DNA from: Parcubacteria group bacterium
Lineage (GTDB): Bacteria > Patescibacteriota > Minisyncoccia > Phycocordibacterales > GCA-002724975
Length of the DNA: 7,862 bases
Direction of reading: 5' to 3'
Assembly: GCA_002724975.1 (NCBI GenBank)
Contig: PBQF01000069.1
Coordinates: 1-7,862 of the forward strand
The notes below the pieces were generated by a model, which saw only the letters and a list, made by a program, of their open reading frames with translations, was not told where the DNA came from and did no database searches. Of the stretch, positions 1 through 4,707 are shown piece after piece. Both the position numbers and the translations under genes were made by a program. Position 1 is the stretch's first letter, and every line of letters begins with the position of its first letter.

Positions 1-1053
1 GTGTTTATAAAAATCAGGAAGATGTTTTTTGAATTTATCTTTAGCTTTCTCTATGTTTTTTTGAACTGCTGTTCTTGCGTTTTCTTCCTCTTTATTATCT
101 TTTTTATCCAGCTCTAAAAATAATGTTTTCTTTTCTTTTAGTTCTTTTTCAATAATACCTGCCTCTGGTGCTTTGTTTTCCTCAGCTTCTTCAAGCTCCG
201 TTTTCAAGTCCCATATCTCTTTTTTTAGATTTTTTTTTATATCTTCTGTAGATTTGTCTTTAAAATATACATCTTTACCAAAGCATGATAAAGACCCATC
301 ATTTACCATGTCCTCAATTTTTCTATTATAAATATTGGTTTTTATGCCCTCTGGATTTTGATTTTCAATTAATTGTAATTTCATTGCTGAAATCTGCTTG
401 AATGGGCAGCACAATACATAATGAATATAAGACAGACCTTTTGTATGGTCAATTGTCGCCCTTTTGCCTTCAAAGCTAACTTGCCATAATTTATCACTAA
501 TCCGATAGAAGCAATATCCTCCATCTTCGGTTGTTTCCGTATTTTCTGCTTTTAATTTTTCTGGAATAGGAAAGTGAGTATTGTGTTTCTTGTTTATTGT
601 ATTTATTAGTTCTCTAATTGTTTCTGGCTTTAATTCCTCATTCTCAGTAGCTTCTAGCTTCAGTCTGTCTTTTTTATTGAGAACATCTAACCCTGCCTGA
701 CTCCCCCATCCGATAAATCGGTAAAGCAAGTAAATCCATATCCTTGCCCTTTTCTCTGGTGTAGATTGATTTTCAACATCTGGTGCATGGTCAATCTTGT
801 CACATTGATAATGTTTCCATATTCTTTTTAAATCATCTTCAGGATATGTTTCCTCTGCCATTAACAGAGCTACATACTCAACCTTTACGCTGTAATCATT
901 TTCCGTTATCTGATTTATAACTTTTCTATCTAATTCATGTTTTTCGGTTGAAGTAGACCCCAATTGTGTAAAATATTCTTCATTGAAATGATTTAGTTTT
1001 TCGGACTCTCTAAGTAGAATATTTTTTTTTGACAGATTATTTTTTTTAATCAT
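1..1053 (-). CDS. Predicted regulator with winged-helix-like domain and coiled coil (partial, C-terminus off the left edge)
   Basis: An open frame of 351 codons runs from the ATG at 1051-1053 to the left edge without a stop, so the C-terminus is missing. I see a charged N-terminal half (residues about 1-175), then a block around residues 180-225 with the pattern W-x-V-x-FEGK and TKGLSYIHYVL. From about residue 265 there is a long Lys/Glu-rich coiled coil containing ELEEAEE, then an NARTAVQKNIEKA stretch and HLPDFYKH. From memory, this order (FEGK, KGL-x-YI-x-LL, ELEEA coil, AR-x-V-x-x-x-I, P-x-x-x-x-HL) resembles a C-terminal module in many bacterial predicted regulators and ATPases, where the first part may be a winged-helix fold. 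DNA binding is inferred. The chosen ATG has no good Shine-Dalgarno site. A stronger site, AAGGGG, serves an upstream ATG at 1084-1086 that meets an in-frame TGA, so the true start is unsure. The gene follows the recombinase gene by 117 bp on the same strand. Confidence 0.8.
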   Translation of the reverse strand, partial: MIKKNNLSKKNILLRESEKLNHFNEEYFTQLGSTSTEKHELDRKVINQITENDYSVKVEYVALLMAEETYPEDDLKRIWKHYQCDKIDHAPDVENQSTPEKRARIWIYLLYRFIGWGSQAGLDVLNKKDRLKLEATENEELKPETIRELINTINKKHNTHFPIPEKLKAENTETTEDGGYCFYRISDKLWQVSFEGKRATIDHTKGLSYIHYVLCCPFKQISAMKLQLIENQNPEGIKTNIYNRKIEDMVNDGSLSCFGKDVYFKDKSTEDIKKNLKKEIWDLKTELEEAEENKAPEAGIIEKELKEKKTLFLELDKKDNKEEENARTAVQKNIEKAKDKFKKHLPDFYKH

Positions 1054-1065
1054 TATTGCGAAATT

Positions 1066-1086
1066 TCAATTTGTCTTATCGTTCAT
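1066..1086 (-). other. Six-codon mini-ORF with good ribosome site, in frame with the downstream gene
   Basis: On the minus strand AAGGGG sits four bases before an ATG at 1084-1086. The frame encodes MNDKTN and stops at TGA (1066-1068). It is the same frame as the regulator gene that starts at 1053, with only four codons between. It could be a leader peptide allowing reinitiation, or the original start of the regulator cut off by a nonsense mutation. Confidence 0.45.
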
Positions 1087-1152
1087 AAAACCCCTTAGAT
1101 AGTGACCGTCTAAAGGTTTGATTTCTCAACTACCAAGTTATAGACTTTTAGC

Positions 1153-1178
1153 GTTCACAATTCAAATGATTTATGAAC
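1153..1178. repeat. 26-bp imperfect dyad at the 3' end of the recombinase gene; candidate recombination site
   Basis: The left arm GTTCACAATTC (1153-1163) and the reverse complement of the right arm GATTTATGAAC (1168-1178) agree at 9 of 11 positions around a 4-bp centre. A further half-site, GTTCATAAAAC (1081-1091), matches the right arm at 10 of 11 positions. Short dyads with arms of about 12 bp are the usual binding sites of small serine recombinases. Assignment to the neighbouring enzyme is inference. A weak RNA hairpin is the alternative, but no T-run follows it. Confidence 0.35.
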
Positions 1179-1755
1179 ACTGTTTCAACTGACCGGACAA
1201 GTAAGCCTTAGATACTCCTAACCGCTTTCCTATCTTGCTCAATGAAAGCCCCTCACTCTTTAATCTTTTGGCTACCAGTATGCTTATATTAGCCCTTGGG
1301 CGGCCTAACTTAGTTCCCTGTGCCTTTGCCCTTCTAATTCCAGATAAAATCCTTTCACGTATCAATGACCGTTCAAATTCTGCCAATGCTGCCATTATTT
1401 CAAAGACACACTTTCCCATGCTAGTACTTGTGTCTATTGATTCTGAGTAACTAATGAAGTCAATTTTAAGGCTTCGGAATAGTTCAAGAGATTCTATCAG
1501 GTGCTTGGTCGATCTTGCGAAACGGTCGAATTTGAAAACAATAAGAGCGTCAAACTTTCTCTGCTTCGCTGCTTTCATCATTGCATCGAGTCCCGGACGG
1601 CGATCTTTAGCCCCGGATATTCCCTTGTCTACAAATTCCTTGTAAATTTCAAAATCTCTGCTCTGGCAATATTGGCGTAAATCCAATAATTGTGTTTCTG
1701 GATTTTGACCGTTATTAGTGCTTACCCTTGCATATAAAGAAACTTTTTTTTTCAT
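1171..1755 (-). CDS. Serine site-specific recombinase, resolvase/invertase family
   Basis: The 194-residue protein has the size of Tn3-resolvase and DNA-invertase proteins, which cut and rejoin two short DNA sites through a serine-DNA intermediate. The N-terminal catalytic domain shows YARVST with Arg10 and the nucleophile Ser12, the FDRFARS motif with Arg78 and Arg81 (equivalent to the Arg68/Arg71 pair of gamma-delta resolvase), and the EFERSLIRER helix (residues 126-135). The linker ends in GTKLGRPR, and residues about 156-190 form a helix-turn-helix DNA-binding domain (LSLSKIGKRLGVSKAYLSGQL region). All expected catalytic residues are present, so the enzyme looks active. GGGGG lies four bases before the ATG. 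The gene lies 84 bp downstream of the RadC-like gene and is probably co-transcribed. Whether it acts as a resolvase, an invertase or a plasmid/element multimer resolver cannot be told from the protein. The family call is very safe. Confidence 0.96.
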   Translation of the reverse strand: MKKKVSLYARVSTNNGQNPETQLLDLRQYCQSRDFEIYKEFVDKGISGAKDRRPGLDAMMKAAKQRKFDALIVFKFDRFARSTKHLIESLELFRSLKIDFISYSESIDTSTSMGKCVFEIMAALAEFERSLIRERILSGIRRAKAQGTKLGRPRANISILVAKRLKSEGLSLSKIGKRLGVSKAYLSGQLKQCS

Positions 1756-1795
1756 CTTTCCCCCCTTTTAAGTGATTAATTGTTCTTTCTTTTAA

Positions 1796-1839
1796 TTGAT
1801 TCTATAAGGCATCGGATAAACCGATACCCTAACAATCAA
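1796..1839. repeat. Two-part inverted repeat between the RadC-like and recombinase genes
   Basis: The inner arms GGCATCGG (1808-1815) and CCGATACC (1821-1828) pair over eight positions with one G-T wobble around a 5-base loop. Outer arms TTGATT (1796-1801) and AATCAA (1834-1839) pair as well. It starts directly after the RadC-like stop codon in the reading direction. No clean T-run follows, so it could be a weak terminator, a processing or stabilising stem, or a protein-binding site. Confidence 0.4.
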
Positions 1840-2256
1840 CTAAAGCATCTTTTGATCTATAAAACTGAAATGGCCTGTTTCACCTATAATTATATGGTCA
1901 AGCATTTTAATCCCTAAAATATCCCCCGCTTGTTTAAGCCTTTGCGTTAGTTCAATATCGTCTTGGCTTGGCGCAGGGTCTCCGCTTGGATGGTTATGGA
2001 CTGCTACAATGGAAGCAACCCCTTTCATACAAGCAAGCCTGAAAGTCTCTCTTGGGTGTACTATTGCAGATGTAAGAGAACCGAGGCTAATAAGTTCTAT
2101 ATATTTGATTGTATTTTTGCAATTTAAGCCCATAATCCAGAAATGTTCTTTGTCTTGGTCAACTTCGCTTTCTGATTGAAGCACAGTCTTGAAAATTTCA
2201 ACTACATCCTCAGAGCATCGCATTTTTTTAGTTTTAGTTTTGTCTTTTATTGTCAT
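1840..2256 (-). CDS. Short RadC-like JAB/MPN-domain protein
   Basis: The 138-residue protein carries the RadC signature HNHPSGDPAPSQDD (residues 87-100). This gives the JAMM zinc-binding pattern His87-x-His89-x7-Ser97-x2-Asp100, followed by LKQAGDILGIKMLDHIIIG, a conserved RadC block. The VHPRE segment (66-70) also matches the family. Chromosomal RadC is about 220-230 residues with an N-terminal helix-hairpin-helix part. This protein lacks that part, as many plasmid, phage and island copies do. The biochemical role of RadC is unsettled; despite its name it is not an established repair enzyme. The ATG overlaps the stop codon of the J-domain gene as ATGA (2253-2256) with an AGGGGGG ribosome site seven bases before it, so translation is probably coupled. 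It likely belongs to the accessory functions of a mobile element. Confidence 0.93.
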   Translation of the reverse strand: MTIKDKTKTKKMRCSEDVVEIFKTVLQSESEVDQDKEHFWIMGLNCKNTIKYIELISLGSLTSAIVHPRETFRLACMKGVASIVAVHNHPSGDPAPSQDDIELTQRLKQAGDILGIKMLDHIIIGETGHFSFIDQKML

Positions 2257-2747
2257 GCGATAGCCCCCCTTACAACTTCTTTTTCAGCTTCAAATGATCT
2301 TGAACCATAAGCATATCTGATCTGATCCATACTCATTTTTGACATTCTCCGCTTTCGGTTAGTCTTGGTGTGGAAGTACCACTTTGAACGCTTAGAATGC
2401 CATTTGAGGGCTAATTCTTTTAACTTCTCTTTATATGCTCTGGTATTTCCGCTAACCCACAACCAAACCCCGCAAAGTTCAATTTCAAGGTCATTGGCTT
2501 TCAGGTTCAATAATTCCGTGATTTTTTCCATTACTTCGGATTCAACTGATTCATTGTAATAATAGGTGTGTTCTTTCTTGTCGATTCCTGTAGAGGTTTG
2601 ACCGTTTAGGCTTTTGAGTTTGACAAGGTATTGGGCTTGCATTTCAACAAAGGCATCATGATTGCCGCCTCTGTCTGGATGGAGTTTGAAGGCAAGTTGC
2701 TTGTAGGCTTGTTTTACTTCTGAAACGCTTTTATACTGTGTAAACAT
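2253..2747 (-). CDS. Short J-domain (DnaJ-like) protein of mobile-element type
   Basis: The 164-residue protein begins with a shortened J domain. Helix II and the loop read EVKQAYKQLAFKLHPDRGG, with the diagnostic HPD at residues 23-25, which in J proteins stimulates the ATPase of an Hsp70. It has no Gly/Phe region or DnaJ zinc fingers, so it is not a general DnaJ. Residues about 85-150 form a second domain with IELCGVWLWVSGN, LALKWHSKRSKWYFH and a final IRYAYGS. I recognise this arrangement as recurrent in plasmid- and phage-borne 'J-domain' proteins of unknown role, so recruitment of host DnaK to a replication or transfer complex is only inference. The ribosome site AGAGGAGG lies about six bases before the ATG. 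It follows the zinc-ribbon gene by 83 bp and overlaps the RadC-like gene by four bases. Confidence 0.85.
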   Translation of the reverse strand: MFTQYKSVSEVKQAYKQLAFKLHPDRGGNHDAFVEMQAQYLVKLKSLNGQTSTGIDKKEHTYYYNESVESEVMEKITELLNLKANDLEIELCGVWLWVSGNTRAYKEKLKELALKWHSKRSKWYFHTKTNRKRRMSKMSMDQIRYAYGSRSFEAEKEVVRGAIA

Positions 2748-2777
2748 ATTAGTCCTCCTCTGTAGGATTAATAAATA

Positions 2778-2811
2778 GGGTTGTAAGATTGTTTGCGCAA
2801 TCTTGCAGCCC
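2778..2811 (+). repeat. 14-bp stem-loop between the zinc-ribbon and J-protein genes
   Basis: Arms 2778-2791 (GGGTTGTAAGATTG) and 2798-2811 (CAATCTTGCAGCCC) enclose a 6-base loop. As plus-strand RNA all 14 positions pair, two of them as U-G wobbles. As minus-strand RNA those two become C-A mismatches, leaving seven core pairs plus flanking pairs. On the minus strand a U-rich stretch (TATTTATTAAT) follows, so it may act as an attenuator within the leftward operon. The full pairing on plus instead suggests an antisense or structured plus-strand RNA. Confidence 0.5.
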
Positions 2812-2830
2812 GCTTAAAAACTATTTCTTC

Positions 2831-2974
2831 TTATTTTTTTGTCCCCCCTTTCTTTTTTGGTCTATCCCAATAAGGACTTTTGCAAGATGGACATATTCTT
2901 ATATCTGCCTTGCGTGGAATCCATTTGTGTCCGCATCTCTTACAACTCAGGCTATTAATTTTTATTGTTACCAT
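2831..2974 (-). CDS. Small zinc-ribbon protein
   Basis: A 47-residue frame, first gene of the leftward cassette. Residues 11-14 (CKRC) and 28-31 (CPSC) give two CxxC knuckles 13 residues apart. The surrounding pattern SCKRCGHKWIPR and ICPSCKSPYWD matches a widespread family of tiny single zinc-ribbon proteins of unknown function often ending in CPxCKSPYWDxP. The tail is lysine- and glycine-rich. AAAGGA lies about nine bases before the ATG, and the TTGACA promoter is about 70 bp upstream, which makes this the promoter-proximal gene. It probably binds nucleic acid or bridges proteins, and a regulatory role for the cassette is possible but only inferred. The overlapping plus-strand frame has no such motif. 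Confidence 0.85.
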   Translation of the reverse strand: MVTIKINSLSCKRCGHKWIPRKADIRICPSCKSPYWDRPKKKGGTKK

Positions 2975-3008
2975 GTTTTAATTTTCCTTTATAAAAGTCA
3001 AAATTGCA

Positions 3009-3023
3009 TTTACTCATAGTAAA
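3009..3023. promoter_or_regulatory. Palindromic operator candidate overlapping the leftward promoter
   Basis: TTTACT and AGTAAA form perfect arms around a 3-base centre. A third related half-site, AGTAAG, lies at 3032-3037 in the promoter spacer. The palindrome covers the likely -10 position, so a bound protein would block transcription of the cassette. The cognate regulator is unknown. The predicted regulator at the end of the operon and the recombinase helix-turn-helix are candidates only by proximity. Confidence 0.5.
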
Positions 3024-3046
3024 TACCTATAAGTAAGTATTGTCAA
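3018..3046 (-). promoter_or_regulatory. Leftward sigma-70-type promoter of the accessory cassette
   Basis: On the minus strand a perfect TTGACA (-35, 3041-3046) is followed after 17 bases by TTTACT (3018-3023, four of six -10 positions). TACTAT at 3016-3021 with a 19-base spacer is an alternative -10. The zinc-ribbon ATG is about 45 bp downstream. The downstream genes all face the same way with short gaps. Confidence 0.6.
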
Positions 3047-3221
3047 GACCTAATTTCACTTTTATTAAAAAAAGTTTTATTCATGGTTTTTTATAACAAG
3101 ACAGCAATTGCATATCTAAAGGATGCAAAGGCAAGGCGCAAAGGTTAGCTCTTATAAGTCAATGATTGCATATCCCGACAGCGTACAAAAAAATATAATA
3201 GAATTTGTTTAGGCTGTTGCT

Positions 3222-3302
3222 GATGGCTGGGGGAAGGGGGAGATGGGGATGGGGATATTAGTATCTACTGCCCTTTCGGAAGATTTTTATAAAAAGGAGT
3301 TT
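3222..3302 (+). repeat. Dispersed G-rich repeat, copy A
   Basis: A purine/G-rich stretch (GGGGGAAGGGGGAGATGGGG part, 3230-3248) leads into ATATTAGTATCTACTG, CCCTTTCGG, an AT-rich step with TTTTTATAAAAA, and AAAAAGGAG at the end. Copies with the same order and orientation lie at 4444-4510, 4624-4704 and 7111-7153. The repeat ends shortly before the -35 of the sigma-like gene. Confidence 0.7.
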
Positions 3303-3316
3303 ATTTAATTTCTTTC

Positions 3317-3345
3317 TTTATACACAAACTGCTTTAGCTTATAAT
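3317..3345 (+). promoter_or_regulatory. Promoter placing the transcription start at the ATG (leaderless mRNA)
   Basis: A consensus TATAAT (3340-3345) is preceded, with a 17-base spacer, by TTTATA (3317-3322, four of six -35 positions). Only six bases separate the -10 from the ATG at 3352, so the A of the ATG is the expected first transcribed base. No Shine-Dalgarno sequence is present, in line with a leaderless message. Confidence 0.6.
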
Positions 3346-3351
3346 CCAGTC

Positions 3352-3744
3352 ATGAGTAAGCATGAAAGTCAAAAAACAGGAAAACTACACCGTGTTCTTG
3401 AATCATCAGAGACAGAAAATGAGATTAATACACTCTACTCAGGCAAACCCATGCTAAATTTAGAAACCTACAAAATAATGCAGAGGAGTGGTTCTATCCC
3501 TTCTGCCTTGGTTAATGACCTAAGAATACTGAATGGTCATGCAAAGTCCCAGAGTGAATATCAAGAAATGTATGAGGCTTTATGTAAGGCAATGGATATG
3601 TTAAAGGAAAAAGAATTCCAAGTAATTGCTCTTTATTATTATGAGGAAATGTCAATGATAGAGATTAGCAGTGTTCTCGATAAATCCGAATTAGAAGTTG
3701 CTGAAAGTCATGCAGAGGCGTTGAGAAAGCTAAACGACTTGTAA
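3352..3744 (+). CDS. Orphan sigma-70 region-4-like protein
   Basis: The 130-residue protein ends in a segment (about 76-128) that closely follows region 4 of flagellar/alternative sigma factors: CKAMDMLKEKEFQVIALYYYEEM, then MIEISSVLDKSELEVAESHAEALRKL. In FliA-type sigmas the same segment reads as L-x-EKE-x-x-VI-x-LYYYEEL, an EI-x-x-VL turn and a recognition helix, and it binds the -35 element and the RNA-polymerase beta flap. The first 70 residues are polar and do not resemble sigma region 2, so the protein cannot open a promoter alone. It may be a helper, a decoy, an anti-sigma-like factor, or half of a split sigma factor. The recognition helix departs from the usual R-V-S-Q pattern and is acidic (ELEVAESHAEAL), which may weaken DNA binding. 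It is followed after 70 bp by the metallopeptidase-like gene on the same strand. The start is set by the leaderless promoter. Confidence 0.7.
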   Translation: MSKHESQKTGKLHRVLESSETENEINTLYSGKPMLNLETYKIMQRSGSIPSALVNDLRILNGHAKSQSEYQEMYEALCKAMDMLKEKEFQVIALYYYEEMSMIEISSVLDKSELEVAESHAEALRKLNDL

Positions 3745-3814
3745 ACTACAAGATAGCTCTTTAGGTCACAAGCTACCAGAACCAGTATTTATAGAGTACT
3801 CAAAAATTTGAAGA

Positions 3815-4372
3815 ATGAAAAATTATTTTAATTTCTCACTAACAGATAAACAAAAACTCAGGGATTTTGCTAATAAGATCACTCCACCTAATTGGCATGT
3901 TTATTTAACTGAAGAGGTTGATGATGTGGAATATAAAAACGGTAGAGGTATGTTATATATTTGGCTTCATATAAGGAATGATACTGATCCAGCTCCCAGT
4001 GAAAATCCCACTTATGGATTTGTGGTAAACCGCATGACTTATGATTTATATGAAAAAATAGCATATGCAAAGATTAACTTACAGCCGCCACCTATAACAT
4101 GGAGAAGAATGAAAAACCTCTTAGTTCATGAGCTTTCCCATGTCGTTGAATTAAGATGGAAGGGGTTTAGAATGAAAGCTTATAGAGAGTATGTTTTAAC
4201 ATCTGGGCTCTTCAAGGAGAATATGAATGAGATTTCCATTGACAAAGAAGACATAACCGATGGAGATCTGCCCTCTAACAAAAAGAAGTTTTGGAAGATG
4301 CGTCATGCAATAAAAAACTTCTTAAAGGCTGATGTTTTAATGAAGAAAAGAGTTAAAAAGGTGAATGTGTAA
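3815..4372 (+). CDS. Small zinc-metallopeptidase-like protein (HELSH motif)
   Basis: The 185-residue protein contains LLVHELSHVVELRW, with the zincin HExxH motif at residues 105-109 (His105, Glu106, His109). The first 90 residues include aromatic-rich stretches (GMLYIWLHI, GFVVNRMTYDLYE). The C-terminal 30 residues are very lysine-rich. No signal peptide or membrane segment is visible, so it is probably cytoplasmic. The third zinc ligand is not obvious; Glu residues in the 135-146 region are candidates. I do not recognise the family. It is reminiscent in size and layout of SprT-like and ImmA/IrrE-like proteins without matching their flanking residues. The ribosome site is poor (GAAG adjacent to ATG), so the gene may depend on transcription and translation of the sigma-like gene 70 bp upstream. 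Repeats lie on both sides of this pair. Confidence 0.65.
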   Translation: MKNYFNFSLTDKQKLRDFANKITPPNWHVYLTEEVDDVEYKNGRGMLYIWLHIRNDTDPAPSENPTYGFVVNRMTYDLYEKIAYAKINLQPPPITWRRMKNLLVHELSHVVELRWKGFRMKAYREYVLTSGLFKENMNEISIDKEDITDGDLPSNKKKFWKMRHAIKNFLKADVLMKKRVKKVNV

Positions 4373-4443
4373 CAATAGGGTAGGCAAGGTTCTTTAACGA
4401 TATGGTAAATTTTAAGGATTAATGGTAATGATGTCATATTCAG

Positions 4444-4510
4444 GCCTGATGGGGGAGGGGTATAGGAATAAGTATCTACTGTCCTCTTGGAGATTTCTAC
4501 GATAAGGGGC
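4444..4510 (+). repeat. Dispersed G-rich repeat, copy B
   Basis: GATGGGGGAGGGG is followed by GGAATAAGTATCTACTG, TCCTCTTGGAGATTTCTAC and GATAAGGGG. The order and orientation match copies A and C, but it is more diverged, having lost the TTCG core and part of the A-run. It starts about 70 bp after the metallopeptidase-like stop codon. Confidence 0.6.
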
Positions 4511-4623
4511 AACCGCAGCGTCTTTCACTCTCCATTATTTCACCCTTGCTTGGGTATAGCCTTCGGATTTTTAAATGCTGTAAGGGCTGCTGGAAGGCTT
4601 GCTGTAGTATATTTTGGCACTTT

Positions 4624-4704
4624 GAGGGGTGGGGTCAGGGGGGAGAGGAGGATGGGAATATTAGTATCAACTGCTGCTTCGGGAAAATTTACTAAAAAGG
4701 GGTT
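4624..4704 (+). repeat. Dispersed G-rich repeat, copy C
   Basis: A G-rich lead (GAGGGGTGGGGTCAGGGGGG) is followed by GGGAATATTAGTATCAACTG, CTGCTTCGGG, AAAATTTAC and TAAAAAGGGGTTT. It ends only a few bases from the minus-strand stop codon at 4708, the same position relative to a gene end as copy D. Confidence 0.7.
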
Positions 4705-4707
4705 TAA

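Larger units (their letters stand above)
2975..3351. other. 377-bp divergent intergenic region
   Basis: It separates the leftward cassette from the rightward sigma-like gene. It holds the leftward promoter and palindromes near 3009-3046, the first dispersed repeat copy at 3222-3302, and the rightward leaderless promoter at 3317-3345. Between them ATTGCATATC occurs twice (3107-3116 and 3165-3174) and GCAAAGG occurs twice within 3125-3144. Two very short plus frames run through here: 3083-3148 (21 residues, no ribosome site) and 3123-3212 (29 residues, AAAGG directly before ATG). I do not call either a gene. Confidence 0.6.
4373..4707. other. 335-bp convergent intergenic region filled by dispersed repeats
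   Basis: It lies between the 3' ends of the plus-strand metallopeptidase-like gene and the minus-strand membrane-protein gene. It contains repeat copy B (4444-4510) and copy C (4624-4704). Between them, GCCTTCGGATTTTTAAAT (4559-4576) looks like a decayed fragment of the same repeat. I see no clear terminator with a T-run and no credible gene, although a G-rich plus frame of 80 codons crosses it. Confidence 0.6.

Noticed and set aside
1235..1645. Two plus-strand frames (71 and 63 codons)
   Set aside because: They lie opposite the serine recombinase gene, whose catalytic motifs are complete, and their translations have no motif.
2365..2559. Plus-strand frame of 64 codons
   Set aside because: It is antisense to the second domain of the J protein and has no ribosome site.
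2789..3019. Plus-strand frame of 76 codons
   Set aside because: It lies opposite the CxxC/CxxC zinc-ribbon gene, which has a motif, ribosome site and promoter. The hydrophobic look of this frame comes from reading lysine-rich coding DNA backwards.
3101..3174. CRISPR-like or iteron array
   Set aside because: Only two copies of each short repeat are present, with unequal spacing and no array structure.
3888..4512. Two minus-strand frames (60 and 69 codons)
   Set aside because: They are antisense to the metallopeptidase-like gene and the repeat beyond it, with no motif or ribosome site.
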